Source: Lunularia cruciata
Lineage: Eukaryota > Streptophyta > Marchantiopsida > Lunulariales > Lunulariaceae
DNA: 64,000 nt
Direction: 5' to 3'
NCBI GenBank assembly: GCA_948567375.1
Contig: OX419761.1
Span: 44,802,243 to 44,866,242, forward strand
Below the pieces are notes generated by a model. The model worked only from the letters and a program-made list of their open reading frames with translations. It did no database searches and was not told where the DNA came from. The translations under genes were made by a program, and so were the position numbers. Positions 22,111 to 34,162 of the stretch are shown here, in pieces (position 1 is the stretch's first letter; each line of letters opens with the position of its first letter).

Positions 22111-23943
22111 TCTGAAGATACAAAGATCATGACTTTGGCAAAAGGAGCCAATGGAAGAGGCAAAGTACAAAGATGGGGCCAAAGATGAAGAGAACTTTGG
22201 CAGAATATAGTATCTATCAAAGGTTGTCACTCCATTGTTGAAATTGTTGAAGGAGCACCAGAAGATAATTCCCCAAGATCATATGAAGGTGACGAATGAG
22301 TTGCAGGTGGTGAAGTATATGCTGGTTGAAGTGAAGGGTTTGTAGGTGCGTGTACACAAAAAGACAGGGAAGTTGAAGAACTTTAGGTGGATGCAATCTT
22401 GAAGAAGAAGACTTTCAAGAAGTTGCAAGAGAGTTTTGAGTCAAGAGGTAAGGAAATGCAAAAGCAAGCCAAAGAATTGAAAGAGCAGGCAATGTTGCTG
22501 ACCAAGATGAAAGAGGAAGTCAGTGATGTGCACATCAAGAGTATTCATGTGAAGGCGATGGCCGCAATAATGGAGCAGGAGTTAGAGAGCTTAAGGAAGA
22601 GTGCATCCAGGAAGGATCAAGCATGGCAGAGAGAGTTGGCAGTCAGGCATCTAGAAGAAGAAAGATTGCACAAGCTGGTACAAAGTGCTGAGTTACAAAG
22701 TTTATAGTATGCGGAGGAGAAGAAGATGCTTGTTGTTGAGTATGAAGATGAGCTGAAAATGTACCGCAAAGAGTTAAAGGCAGAGCAATCTCAAGGTTAT
22801 GAGTCAAAATCAGTAGGAGAAGTTGCAGGAAAGTTGTGAGCAATCTTGAGCACAAAGGCTGAAGGAAGGTTGGAAGAAGTACATCTATACAAGTTAAAGT
22901 TGCTTGTGCAAGAAACTTGGAAGAGGAAAGCCAAAGATGTGGATATGAACACTTTACTGATCCAATTAAGGTAGCGAGTAGATTGGAAGATGTTAGAAGT
23001 AGGAGACAATGTCAGTCTCAAATTAGATTTAGTCAAGTCCAAGTTAGAGAGAATCGAGAGTAGTGTGACAGAGGAGAGGAAGTCTGATGTTGCAGAAGTA
23101 GGAATTCAGGTGTCATCAGACTTATTATTAGAGACATTAGAGAAGAGTGGGTCGGAAAATAAGGAAGTAGATGGATTACCCATGAGCTCAGTTGTAGTTC
23201 CTAGTGTAGAAGTAGTAGAAATAGTGAAGGACTTGGTAGTGGTAGATATACCCAAAGAAGGAGAAGTAATAGGAAGATCATCGAGTTTGAAAGCCGATGA
23301 GGAGGTTGACATCGGATCGGGGTAGAAACAGATTTGAGATTTGAAGAGGCAAATATGAAGGGTTGCATTGTCAGTTTGGATTTGCAAGTTAGAAGAGTTG
23401 TTGTAGAATGGTGTTTTTGTTAGAACTGTCGTTTGCTTCACTATTTAACAGTGGCATTCACAGGATTGTGTTGTTTGGTATTCATATTTCTGAAGATAGA
23501 TAAAGTGAAGTGTTGTTCTTAGTGCCCATTGCTTGCGCTTAATTCTGAGTGTCAATTTTGTGTGTGTGTGGAGAAATTTGAAGTGCAAGTCATTGTGCTT
23601 GTTGGATGTTGGATTCTACAGCCTTGATCTTCATTTTGTGTGTTTGATCTTGAGTGAGGTGCAATCAGAGCAATGCCTTGATAGATCTGAGAGGAATTGT
23701 AGTGTTGGTAGTATTTTGCATTTGTGAGTGCAGCACAAAGTTGATGTAAAGCAATTTTGATTAAGGAAGTTGTGCCTTCAATGGAGGAGTGGAACACAAT
23801 TTTGAGGCAAAGTCATTTTTGCAGTGGAGTGTTGTCTTTGGGAGAATTTGAATCATCACAATCAAGATTTGTTTGGACAGAATTTGCTATGTTGTGATTA
23901 AGGAGTGTGCATTTGTGACAAGTTGTCAAGATTGTGAGCTTGT
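22111..23943 (+). mobile_element. TGTGG-family fragment, copy E
   Basis: The coiled-coil region (open pieces 22387-22707 and 22990-23325, ending EEVDIGSG) and the following 3' noncoding part match copies A-D up to GTGACAAG near 23930. Both element ends are missing. The left side merges with Gyp-2 gag and the right side is joined to the tail of a Gyp-1 LTR at about 23944. Its TATTTAA box lies near 23443. It is a truncated copy with no target duplication. Confidence 0.75.
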
Positions 23944-24043
23944 GAGTATGATGGAGTTAGGGTTCCTTGCCTTCTTAGTCCATGGTGTGCTACCATAATA
24001 GCCATCAGAGGTTCATCCTAAGTGAGAGACAGGCTAGCTCACA
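23944..24043 (+). repeat. Tail of Gyp-1 5' LTR
   Basis: This is the last 100 bp of the LTR, from GAGTATGATGGAGTT to GCTAGCTCACA. The primer-site region TTTTTGGTTCCGTTGCC follows directly. The rest of the LTR is missing. Confidence 0.85.
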
Positions 24044-24840
24044 TTTTTGGTTCCGTTGCCATGACCTCTCTAGAAGGCAACATAATGTTCCACATTCAAT
24101 TCTACATTAGGCAAAAGGAGGCCATGAGAGCTCACTTGGAGAGAATATTAGGAGAGGACAGGGCTGAACTTATGTTAGAGAACCAAGATCCATTTGTATA
24201 CCCTATAGTTCATTATGATGTCTTTGAAGTGATTTTGTACAGCTTGTACACATGAGAGGATTTGGAGAGATTGTGTGAGGTGGATTGCAAATTTTGGAGA
24301 TTAAGGTGATTTTGGGCAAAATCTCAAGTTTGAGATCTGAACTTGAAATTTCTACACATGATAGCTTGGGTTATCTTTCAGTTATTACACTTGGAATTAT
24401 TGTGATACCTATTATGCACATTGGGCTAGAATTTTTGAAAATTGATAGGGTAAATTGCTCCCGCAACTGCATGCTCTCTCAAAAATTGTACAGAATCTGC
24501 AATTTCTTTAATTTTCAGTGAATTTTTGTGAAAATTTCTAAAAATATTCAGTACAATATATCCTACCTGCTGACACAAAAGTTCAAGAGAGATCATTCTT
24601 GAGCAAGGAGTTATGAGTTTTTGAAGTGAGGGGGGTGGTTTTCAGACCAAATCTGAAATATGTGTGCTAAATAGAAAGGTGTCTAGGCTAGATAACTAAA
24701 TGAAAAAATCTGAAATTTTTCACAAAGGGACATCCTAGAGTTCTGATCATGTGGGCAAAATTTTAGAGGACTGTCACATACAAGTTGAGAGATCTGAGTG
24801 AAATTGTGAGGAATGGTCAATTCTAAAGAGTTGAGATCTC

Positions 24841-25374
24841 ATGCATGAGGAGTTTGAAAGCAACAAAAAGCATGTTTGAGTGTTTAGATTCATCTTGGGA
24901 ACATGGAAGGTCACCAAGAGTAGAAATTGAGACAATGCAAGGTTCCCCAAGGTTTGAGGTGATTTTAGGGGTGGATTAGAGAAAAAAAGAGTGTATAATA
25001 GAATTTGAAGAGAGTGTTGAGAGGATCCAAAAACCTACACCACTTAGAGGAAAGAGTGAGTCTAAGTGCTTTCTATGTGGAGAGAAGAGACATAAGGCAA
25101 GTTCATTTCCATGACCTTTGAGAGCAAGAGATTGAGGGAAAGGAGAGGCTTACTTGACTTGGGTTGGCATGTTAGATCTTCTTCACCAAGATTGGGAAGG
25201 AGAAGATCTAAGACCAAGGAGTTGTGTGAGGTTTGTGGAGTGGAAGGACTTCCAAAAGGACATGAGTGTAGTGGAGTAAAACCACTTTTGAAGACTTTGG
25301 TGAAGGATCTTGGAGAGAATCTTAGAACTACTACAGAAATATTACCACCTTCATCAGCTAGTTCTCAAGATTAG
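24841..25374 (+). pseudogene. Gyp-1 ORF1 (zinc-knuckle protein), frameshifted
   Basis: This is homologous to the 37612-38085 ORF. The frame runs MRSLKATKSMFECLDSSWEHG through to the knuckle, here CFLCGEKRHKASS with the last Cys lost. A 1-base deletion after it (about 25110) shifts the frame. The remainder is open at 25111-25374 and contains CEVCGVEGLPKGHEC. In this copy the N-terminal part stays in frame with the knuckle, unlike the copies at 33.5 and 37.6 kb. This suggests the ancestral protein was longer at its N-terminus. It is inactive here. Confidence 0.65.
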
Positions 25375-25604
25375 TGATGAAGATAATCTTTCAACTTATG
25401 GATAAACTATCCATGAGAGTTAGATTAATATGCACTCTAGGATTTGATGTTGCTATAGAAATCTTGGAGCAACCTTGACCTTTTCTGTTCCCTAGGGTGG
25501 ATTATTCTCAAATGGTGTTAGTCAAATACAAACTATATTAGTTATAGAGTGAGAGAAAAAAAAGAAAAAAAATTTGAGAGAAAAGTAAGATAGTGGGGGT
25601 TAAT

Positions 25605-28600
25605 ATGGGGAACTTCCAGTTTTCTTTGGCAAGGATGGAGAAGATATGGAGGCCTTTTTGAGAGACTTCAAGAGAGCTTGCATAGGAAACAATGAGAGGA
25701 GGAAGAATGAGTGGGTCTCATTATTACCATATTTCTTTGAGGATGCAACACTTACATGGTATGAGTCAGAATACCAAAAGAGAGAGAAGAGAGATACGGA
25801 AGAAGAGTCTTGGGAGAGTTTGACTTCAGCACTCATTGAGAACTTTCTCCCAGATGAGAGTTATAAGACATTGATGAGTGAGGTTATCTTTCTCAAACAA
25901 GGAGATGGAGAGAAAGTTAGAGTCTGTGGAAAGAGTGGAAAAGTTAGAGTCCAGATTTTGCATAGTGTTGAGGAAGGGTGGGGATGATGTGGAGACTACT
26001 ATGATTGGCATAGGGGCCAAGAATTTTATGCAAGAGTTGAGACCACAAATAAGAAGCAAGATGAGATATGAGAAACCTTCTTCCAAGGTTGAAGCTATCA
26101 AGATCCCAATTCGTATGGAGGAGAGTTTGGAAGGGGATGAGAGTGATTTGGTGGTGAAGGAGGTTGTGCATCCTCCTCAAGGTAACAAGTTTGGTGGAAC
26201 TTCTGATACTTTGGTGGCAAGATAAACAACACAAGTAGTATTTTCTCCAATTCTTGCACTTCCACCCAAGGATCCACTTCAAACCATCACAGAACAACTT
26301 GTGGATCTCAAGATCAATGTGGTGCAACTATGGGAGAAGAGAGAGGTGGATTAGAATGTGGGGAGAGGGCCTAGGAGTTCTGGAAGTTATCCATATAGAG
26401 GAGGCCAACCAACCAAAATTTCAATGAGAGAAATTGTTTTGGTTGTGGAGGAAGAGTTCACATCCAAAGGAATTGCCCAAATTCCACTTACCATGGAGGA
26501 AGGGGTTATGAGGGAGCCAATAGAGGGAAAGAAGGAGGTAGTGAAACCCAAGTGGCTCCTAATCCAAACAAAGGTAAGGGGATAGCATTTATAGATGTGG
26601 TTGAGAGAAAGTATGAGAAGAGAGAGTGCTCAAACTCCAAGAGTCTTAATTTGGAGCTTTTGGCACAAGAGAAGAAGAGAGCTTGTTTTGCAGAGGATGT
26701 TCACTCTTCTCAAGGATCTACTCCAAGCAAGGATACTCCTATGTCTACAAGGAGCACTCGCACATCAACACCATCAACAACAAAGACTCCAAGGAAGAAG
26801 TTGGGGATGGAGGACTTTATGATCTCTGAGCAACAATAGAACTACAATGTGTTGGAGAATGTTTGTAGTCACAAGGCTAACATCACAGTGGGCCAATTGA
26901 TTGGTTTGAACCCTACCTTGAGAAAAGAGCTTAAAGGTGATTTGAGTTCTATAAGGAGCAAGAGGAAGAAGAAGGAGAAAGCTCCAATATCAATGGGGGT
27001 GGTGGATGCCAAGCCAACACCATGGGAGGCTTGTGAATATGCCTCCAAGATTGATGTGAGAGTGAATGGTCAAAACACCAAGGATGCATTGGTTGATGGA
27101 GGATCAACATTAAATGCCATGTCAAAAAGGTTGATGAAGAAGTTGGGTATGATACCCTCAAGACCTTCAACATTTGTGGTGAGCATGGCAAACAAGCAAC
27201 AAGTTTGACCAATAGGGTGATGGATAAAGTGGTAGTTTCAGTTATGGGAGTTCAAAATCTCATGACTTTCCAAGTCTTGAAAGATTCAAGCTACTTCTTG
27301 GGACTATTGTTGAGAGCAGCACGCACAATTGATAGATGGCACAAAGGGTACTTGAGGATTGGGCCATCAAACCATAGAGTCATAATTCTTGTGACTAACA
27401 CCACCAACACGTCACATTCAAATACACCATCTTCTGATTATTGGAAATCAGATTCTGAAGAAGGAGCTTCAGGTGTGGACACAAGCATGGAAGAGGAGAC
27501 TTCCACGGAGGAGAATGAATCTGAATCTAATTCAGATGTGTATCCTTTGTGTGCTATGGATTTTGCACCTATGCCAAAGGTTTTGAAGGATCCAGATAAA
27601 TCACCATTGACACTTGAGGAGGTAGAGAGAAGGTTATCTACCCTCAAGTATGGTCCAAATGTTACCAAGGAGGAGAAGGTGAGATTTGAGGAGATTTTCC
27701 GCAAGTTCATCCATGTGTTTGCTTTTAGTTACAAGGATTTGAAGGAAGTCACCCTTGGAGGAGCACAAGATAGAGATGGAGTCACATGCAAGACCAATCC
27801 GCCAAAAGCAATGTTGCATTAGCCTACCAATATCTCTGGTTTTGAAGGAGGAGATTGATAACCTCAAGGAAGCCAGATTTATCTTTGAGGTAGAGAATTC
27901 AGAGAGGGTGTCTCCAATTGTCATTGTGAAGAAAAAGAATGGCAAGCTTTGGGTGTCTCTAGATTACAAGAAGCTCAATGTTGTTACCAAGAAGAACTAC
28001 TACCCATTGCCATTCATTGATGAGATCTTGGAGGAGGTTGCAGGTCATGAGAGGTACAGTTTTGGAGATGGTTATAGTGGATATAACCAAATCAAGATTG
28101 CACTTGAGCATCAACAACTCACTACATTCACCACACCTTAGGGAACTTACGCTTTCAAGGTCATGCCTTTGGGGCTTTGCAATGCTCCAGCCACATTCCA
28201 ACGGTTCATGAACAAGGTATTTGAATCTTTCATTGGGAAATTTGTGAGAGATTTCATTGATGACTTTTGTGTCCATGGGAGCAAGCATGAGCACTTTGAG
28301 CACCTAATCAAGGTCTTGCAATCCTTGGATGAGGCAAATGCATCATTCAACCTAGAGAAGTGCATTTTTGGATGTGGAGAAGGTCTACTTTTGGGGTACA
28401 TCATCTCCAAGGATGGAATATCAATTGATCCTAAGAAGGTGAGGAAAATCTCAGACCTTCCATTCCTTTCAAGCTTGACAAAGTAACACCAATTTTTGGG
28501 GATGGATTGATACTATAGGAGGTTCATCTTCTCATTTTCCAACAAGATGAACTTGGTAGATTTCTATATGAACGCATTATCACTAGGTTTGGATGCCCTT

Positions 28601-29298
28601 TGGAGTTAGTTTCTGATAGAGGAGGAGAGTTTATAGGAAGCATCACTACAGCCATGCTACAACATTTCTCTATCACACATAGAGTAACTACATCCTATAA
28701 GCCAAATTCCAATGGCTTTGCACAGAGAACCAATCAGACCTTGTGCATGATGTTGGCCAAAGATGCAGAAATGGAAAGGGCTAAACATCATTGGGACAAG
28801 AGGATTCATGTAGTTTTGTGGGAGTATAGGAAAACCATGAAGACTTCTACCGGGTATTCTCCATTTCAATCGGTATATGGTATTGAGTCTACCTTACCTA
28901 GTCACTTTGATCTTCCTACCTTCCAAAGCATTTATAGGAGATTGAAGAAAGCACAAGGAGGTGATGCAGAGAACTCAAGGAATGATCAACTCATGGAGTT
29001 GGAAGAGGCAAGAGCAGTTGCTATGGTTCAAGTGGAGCAAGCACAAAGGAAACAAAAGGAGAGCTATGACAAGAGGTAAGGCAAGAAGAAGGTTGAGCCT
29101 TTCAAAGAAGGTGATTGGGTAATGTTGTTTGATTCTATTCAATTCAAGAGAGTGCAAAAGAAGTTTTTGCCTAGATACTTTGGACCTTTCATAGTGGAAA
29201 AGGTGTGGGGCAATTACACCTATGATCTCAAGGAGTTGGGAGGAAGACACTTTGATAGGATTAACTATGATAAGTTGAAGATGTACGATAGAAGGTAG
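25605..29298 (+). pseudogene. Gyp-1 gag-pol, broken and internally deleted
   Basis: The region aligns with the intact 1608-codon frame at 38321. A 1-base loss in the fifth-sixth codons shifts the start. Further stops and shifts follow in gag, around the knuckle and after the protease (ALVDGGSTLNAM, near 27090). RT is readable at 27755-28486 (MPLGLCNAPATFQRF, FIDDFC). Then about 1.1 kb covering the end of RT, RNase H and the integrase zinc region is missing: sequence matching 41280 joins sequence matching 42400 near 28545. Integrase resumes at 28600-29079 with SDRGGEF and a mutated FAQRTNQ where the Glu should be. It is not functional. Confidence 0.88.
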
Positions 29299-29346
29299 AG
29301 AGACCTTCACTTTGAGGACAAAGTGAAAACTTAGTCCGGGAGTAAA

Positions 29347-30033
29347 TGTAACACCCATTTGTGCATGTGTGTGGTATTGTGATGTTTAGCTTGGTATTAC
29401 AAGTACTTGAGAGATATTATTTATATAGAGATAAAGGATGGTTCTACATTAGTCATGATTAGCTAGATTTAGTCATAGCTAAGATAGAGGGGACCTTACT
29501 TTAGGAGAGGTAGAAAAGAGGAGCACCACTATTGTGGATTCTAGTGTGTTGACTTGGTATTATTCTTAGGTGTTTGGCTTTGAGGAAAGAGCTGAGAACT
29601 CTTGGGCCCGCAAGCCTTTTTGTTTGGATTCTCCTTTAGTCCAAGGATAGCCTATGTGAAGGAATCCTTGACTTAGTTGTTGGGTCAAGATAAGATCACA
29701 TGCTTAGGGGAAAATGCCCATGTGAATGGTATTTCTTTCTACTTTTTGACTTTACTTGACTTTTAGCCTAGTAACTTGAGTTACTCCAGTAATTAGTAAA
29801 TTTGGTAGGTAACTATTTCACAATTATATAAACAAGGAGTGAGGAGGTACCCATGATCCTTTCATTTGCAACTATCTCTCTCTCATTGAGTTCTCTAGTG
29901 AGCAATGTCTTGAGTCTTGGAGTGTTAGCCTTGGAGGAGTATGATGTTGGGGTTCCTTGCCTTCTTAGTCCATGGTGCGCTACCATAATGGCCATCAAAG
30001 GTTCATCCTGAGTGAGAGACAGGCCGGCTCACA
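29347..30033 (+). repeat. Gyp-1 3' LTR
   Basis: It runs TGTAACACCCATTTG to GGCCGGCTCACA, 687 bp, preceded by the polypurine-tract-like GTCCGGGAGTAAA. It is followed directly by Gyp-2 protease sequence. Confidence 0.92.
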
Positions 30034-31906
30034 GAGCTGACTTGGTTGAGGAGCATGAGATCAGTTCAGCAACCAGTGGTTTATGGCAGGCAACAACGGC
30101 TAGACTGGAGGAGTTGCCAACTAGATTGGCCTTTGAGAGAGCACGGTTCACACTTGGTATTGTCCTATTGGATAACCAGAAGGGGATTTTCCATTTAGTG
30201 GGACCCTCTAGGAAGGTCTATACACCACAGAGAGTCTTGTTAGACTCCGGTGCACAACCCTTTATGTTGGAGAAGGCTATAGTTGTCGGTTTGGAGTTAT
30301 GGAAGATTGATGTGGAGAGGTGTCCATTTTAGATCCAAACATCTCTAGGTGGTGGTTTGACATAGTACATCACATGTGGAGAGCTTGTTGTCTAGGTTCA
30401 ACTTGGTCATCCGACTAATAGCTTGGTGGTGAAAGCTTAGGCTATTGCGACAATAGTTGAGTCATATGATGTGCTAGTTGGCTAGTTGTATCCCATGGGT
30501 TTCAATATTGACTATTGGGAGGAGACTACCTCCTATAGACCAGTTTGGCAGTTTGGTGAGGGATAGGTATGTCACCTACCAATGCGCTTCAGTAGTGGCA
30601 ATCTTGGCTCACTATAGTCTGGAACCATGGCAGTATCAGTTTTAGCTTTCAATGGTGCAGTTACTTAGCTTGGTGATTTATTGGAGGAGAATGCCCATGC
30701 AAAGGATACCCCAATACCAGAGGAGATCACTTAGATTTGGAGTACAATGGGATTGTTCTATCCACCTTGATTGTTCCATTGTGGAGTTCAGAGGAGGCAT
30801 TGTAGCAACATGCAGATCAATTGGTGCAACAAGCTTGGATTGGGGCCTTTGTACCACCAAGAGATGAGTGTGAGGATGAGTCTCCAGAGTTGATTACCTT
30901 GATACCTCTGAATACCACACTCATTGCTTGGCAATATCCAATAGAGGAAGTATGTCTATTGGAGTTGTTTGGTGGGATTAGCACCGGACTAGTTGCGGTA
31001 TTACAGGCGGGTATACGAGCACAGAGGTACTTGTATGTGGAGAGAGATGAGACTGCTAGGTGAGTCTCTCTACATCATGTGGCACACTTGGCCTATCGGT
31101 ATGTGGCGTTATTACCAATGTCAGAAGTCAGAGGTTACCAAAGGGCCTTACCAATAGAGATTTCCTTATTGAGGGCACATGATCTAGAGCAACATGGGCC
31201 TATTCACTTGGAGATTTCTAGATTGCCATGTCAGGGACATACACGTGTTGGCCAAGGTTTGGGTCTTCACGATCCTCATTCTAGTGTGTTTTGGGAAATG
31301 TTACGGATACTACAACATCTCCACATTCATCAGTCTGTTTCTCCAGCTTACCTTTTGGAGAATGTTCCTATGATGGGTGATTCTCACACCAAAGTGGTGG
31401 CGAGTCATCATGTCCATTCTTGGATGGGACCTGCTGTATTGTTAGATGCAACCAGAGTGGGATCCTGGGCTCATCATCTTTGTCTTTGGTGGATGAACCT
31501 CTTACCTAGAGAGGTTCTACAACATGCATATGATGGGATTCAACGACTAGACCACATCCTTGTTGATGATATCTTGGATGTTGAGCTGCAGTCTCAAATA
31601 GTGGTAGTGGCTGATAGGTCATCTATGGCAATGGTGAACCTAGTTGGACAGCCTAGAGCCACATTTCCCACACTTATGAGTTTCCCAAGCTCCATGCTTT
31701 TCAAGAGGGAGGACCCGGACTTGTTTGGGACTCATAATTACAGCAGTTGGTAGAGCCCAATGTTGATGAGAGAGAGCAAGCAATGGATTTTCACACCAGT
31801 ATTACCTTTGTTCTAGTAGTGTCAAAGGCATCCAGGCATCAGGTGTTAGGTCAGGCTATGGACCTGAACTATTTGATCTGGATTATGAGCCTTGGTTTGG
31901 TAGAGT
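30034..31906 (+). pseudogene. Gyp-2 copy X: protease and DNMT3-like methyltransferase
   Basis: A first frame gives a retropepsin with LLDSGAQPFML near 30240 and continues to about 30740. It has only TAG stops, several at positions where copy Y has Gln or Trp. One base is missing relative to copy Y near 30750, which shifts the frame. Beyond the shift the methyltransferase is readable: motif I LLELFGGISTGL (near 30960), motif IV LPCQGHTRVGQGLGLHD (near 31225), motif VI YLLENVP (near 31350), and a C-terminal AHHLCLWWMNLL. A TGA at 31061 is shared with copy Y. The element is cut at 31906 by a Gyp-1 LTR, so RT onward is missing. A second, clearly diverged copy with the same order shows that the methyltransferase belongs to the family. 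Confidence 0.82.
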
Positions 31907-32596
31907 TATAACACCCATTTGTGCATGTGTATAGTATTGTGATATTTAGCTCAGTATTACAAGTACTTAAGAGATATTATTTATATAGAGATAAAGGATG
32001 GTTCTAGATTAGTCATGAGTAGCTAAAGTTAGTCATAGCTAAGATAGAGGGGACCTTACTTTAGAGGAAGTGGAAAAGATGAGCACCACTATTTTGGATT
32101 CTAATGTGTTGACTTGGTATTATCCCTAGGTGTTTGGCTTTGAGGAAGAGTTGAGAACTCTTGTGCCTGCAAGCCTTTTTGTTTTGGATTCTTCTATAGT
32201 CCAAGGATAGTCCATGTAAAGGAATCCTTGACTCAGTGGTTAGGTCAAGATAAGATCACATACTAGTGGAATATGCTCATGTGAATAGATATTTCTTTCT
32301 ACTTTTTGACTTTACTTGACTTTTAGTCTAGTAACTTGAGTTACTATGGTAATTGGTAACTTTGGTGCATAACTATTTCACAAATATATAAACAAAGGGT
32401 GAGGAGGTACTCATCATCCTTTCATTTTCAACTATCTCTCTCTCATTGAACTCTCTAGTGAGTAATGGCTTGAGTCTTGGAATGTTAGCCTTGGAGGAGT
32501 ATGATGGAGTTGGGGTTCCTTACTTTCTTAGTCCATGGTGCGCTACCATAATAGCCATCAGAGGTTCATCCTAAGTGAGAGACATGCTGGCTCACA
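31907..32596 (+). repeat. Gyp-1 5' LTR
   Basis: It runs TATAACACCCATTTG to GCTGGCTCACA, 690 bp. It aligns over its full length with the other Gyp-1 LTRs, with more substitutions than the pair at 36072/43196. The left flank is Gyp-2 methyltransferase sequence. Confidence 0.9.
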
Positions 32597-33299
32597 TTTT
32601 TGGTTCCATTGTCGGGACCTCTCTAGAAGGCAACATAATGTTCCATGTTCAATTCTATATTAGACAGAAGGAGGCTATGAGAGCTCACTTGGAGAAAACT
32701 TTAGGGGAAGAGATAGCTGAACTTATGTAACAGAATTTGGACACATTTGTATACCCTATAGTTCATTATGATGTCTTTGAGGTGATTCTGTACATCTTGT
32801 ACACTTGAGAGGATTTGGAGAGATTGTGTGAGGTGGATTGCACATTTTGGAGATTAAGGTGATTTTGAGCAAAATCTCACGTTTCAGATTTGGACTTAAA
32901 ATTTCTACACATGATAGCTTGGCTTATCATTCAGTTAGAACACTTGGAATTAGTGTGAGAGCTATTATGTACATTGGGCTAGAATTTTTGAAAGTTGATA
33001 GGGTACACTAATCCCGCAATTGCATGCTCTCTGGAAAAATGTACAGAGTCTACCATTTCTTCAGTGTTAAGTGGATTTTATTGACACTTTTTAAGAACAT
33101 TCAGTATATAATATCCTACCTGTTGACACAAAAATTAGAGAGAGATAAATCTTGAGCAGGGAGATATGAGTTATTTAAGTTATAGGGGTGGTTTTCAGAC
33201 CAAATCTGAAATATGTGTGTTGAATAGAAAGATGTCTAGGCCAAATGGCTCAATGAAAAAATCTGACATTTTGCAAGGAGAGAGTCCCTAGAAATTTGA

Positions 33300-33929
33300 T
33301 CAAGTGTGAAAATTTTTGGAGGACTTCCTCATACAAGTTGAGAGATTTGAGTGAAATTGTGAGGATGGATCAATTCTACAGAGTTGAGATCTCATGCATG
33401 TGGAGTTTGAGAGCAACAAAAAACATGTTTGAGTGTTTAGATTCATCTTGGGAATATGGAAGGTCATCAAGACTGGAAATTGAGACTATGCAAGATTCCC
33501 TAAGGGTTTGAGGTGATTGTAGGAGAAGATTTGAGGAAAAAAGAGTTTACAATAGAATTTGAAGAGAGTGTTGAGAGGATCCAAAAACCTACACCACTTG
33601 GAGGAAAGAGTGAGTCTAAGTGCTTTCTATGTGGAGAGAAGGGACATAAGGCAAGTTCATGTCCATTGACCTTTGAGAGCAAGAGATTGAGGGAAAGGAG
33701 AGGCTTACTTGACTTGGGTTTGCATGTTGGACCTTCTTCACCAAGATTGGGAGGGAGAAGATCTAAGACCAAGGAGTTGTGTGAGGTTTGTGGAGTTGAA
33801 GGACTTCCAAAAGGACATGAGTGTAGTGGAGTAAAAGCACTTTTGGAAACTTTGGTGAAGGATCTTGGAGAGAGTCTTAGTACAGCTACAGAAATACTAC
33901 CACCTTCATCAGCTAGTTCTCAAGATTAG
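33300..33929 (+). pseudogene. Gyp-1 ORF1 (zinc-knuckle protein), second copy
   Basis: The open part at 33513-33929 is nearly identical in protein to residues of the 37612-38085 ORF. It includes CFLCGEKGHKASSC and CEVCGVEGLPKGHEC and ends SSASSQD. No ATG opens this frame. An upstream frame (33296-33511) carries the MFECLDSSWEYG block in another phase, so the N-terminus is frameshifted. The protein is preserved more strongly than the surrounding leader, which argues that it is a real gene of the family. Confidence 0.65.
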
Positions 33930-34162
33930 TGATGGAGATAATCTTTCAACTTATGGATAAACTATCCATGAGAGTTAGATTAATATGCACTCTAGGATTT
34001 GATGTTGCTATAGAAATCTTGGAGCAACCTAAACCTTTTCTGTTCCCTAGGGTGGATATTTCTCAAATGGTGTTAGTCATGTACATACTATATTAGTTAT
34101 AGAGTGAGAGAGAGAAAAGAGGAAAAATTTTTTAGAGAAAAGTAAGATAGTGAGGAGTTAAG

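Larger units (their letters stand above)
23944..30033 (+). mobile_element. Gyp-1 element, decayed and 5'-truncated
   Basis: It holds the last 100 bp of a 5' LTR (ending CACA at 24043), a primer-site region, the leader, the ORF1 remnant, gag-pol with stops and a large pol deletion, and a complete 3' LTR at 29347-30033. The left end is joined to TGTGG copy E and the right end to Gyp-2 protease sequence. It lacks target duplications because the left LTR is broken. Confidence 0.88.
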
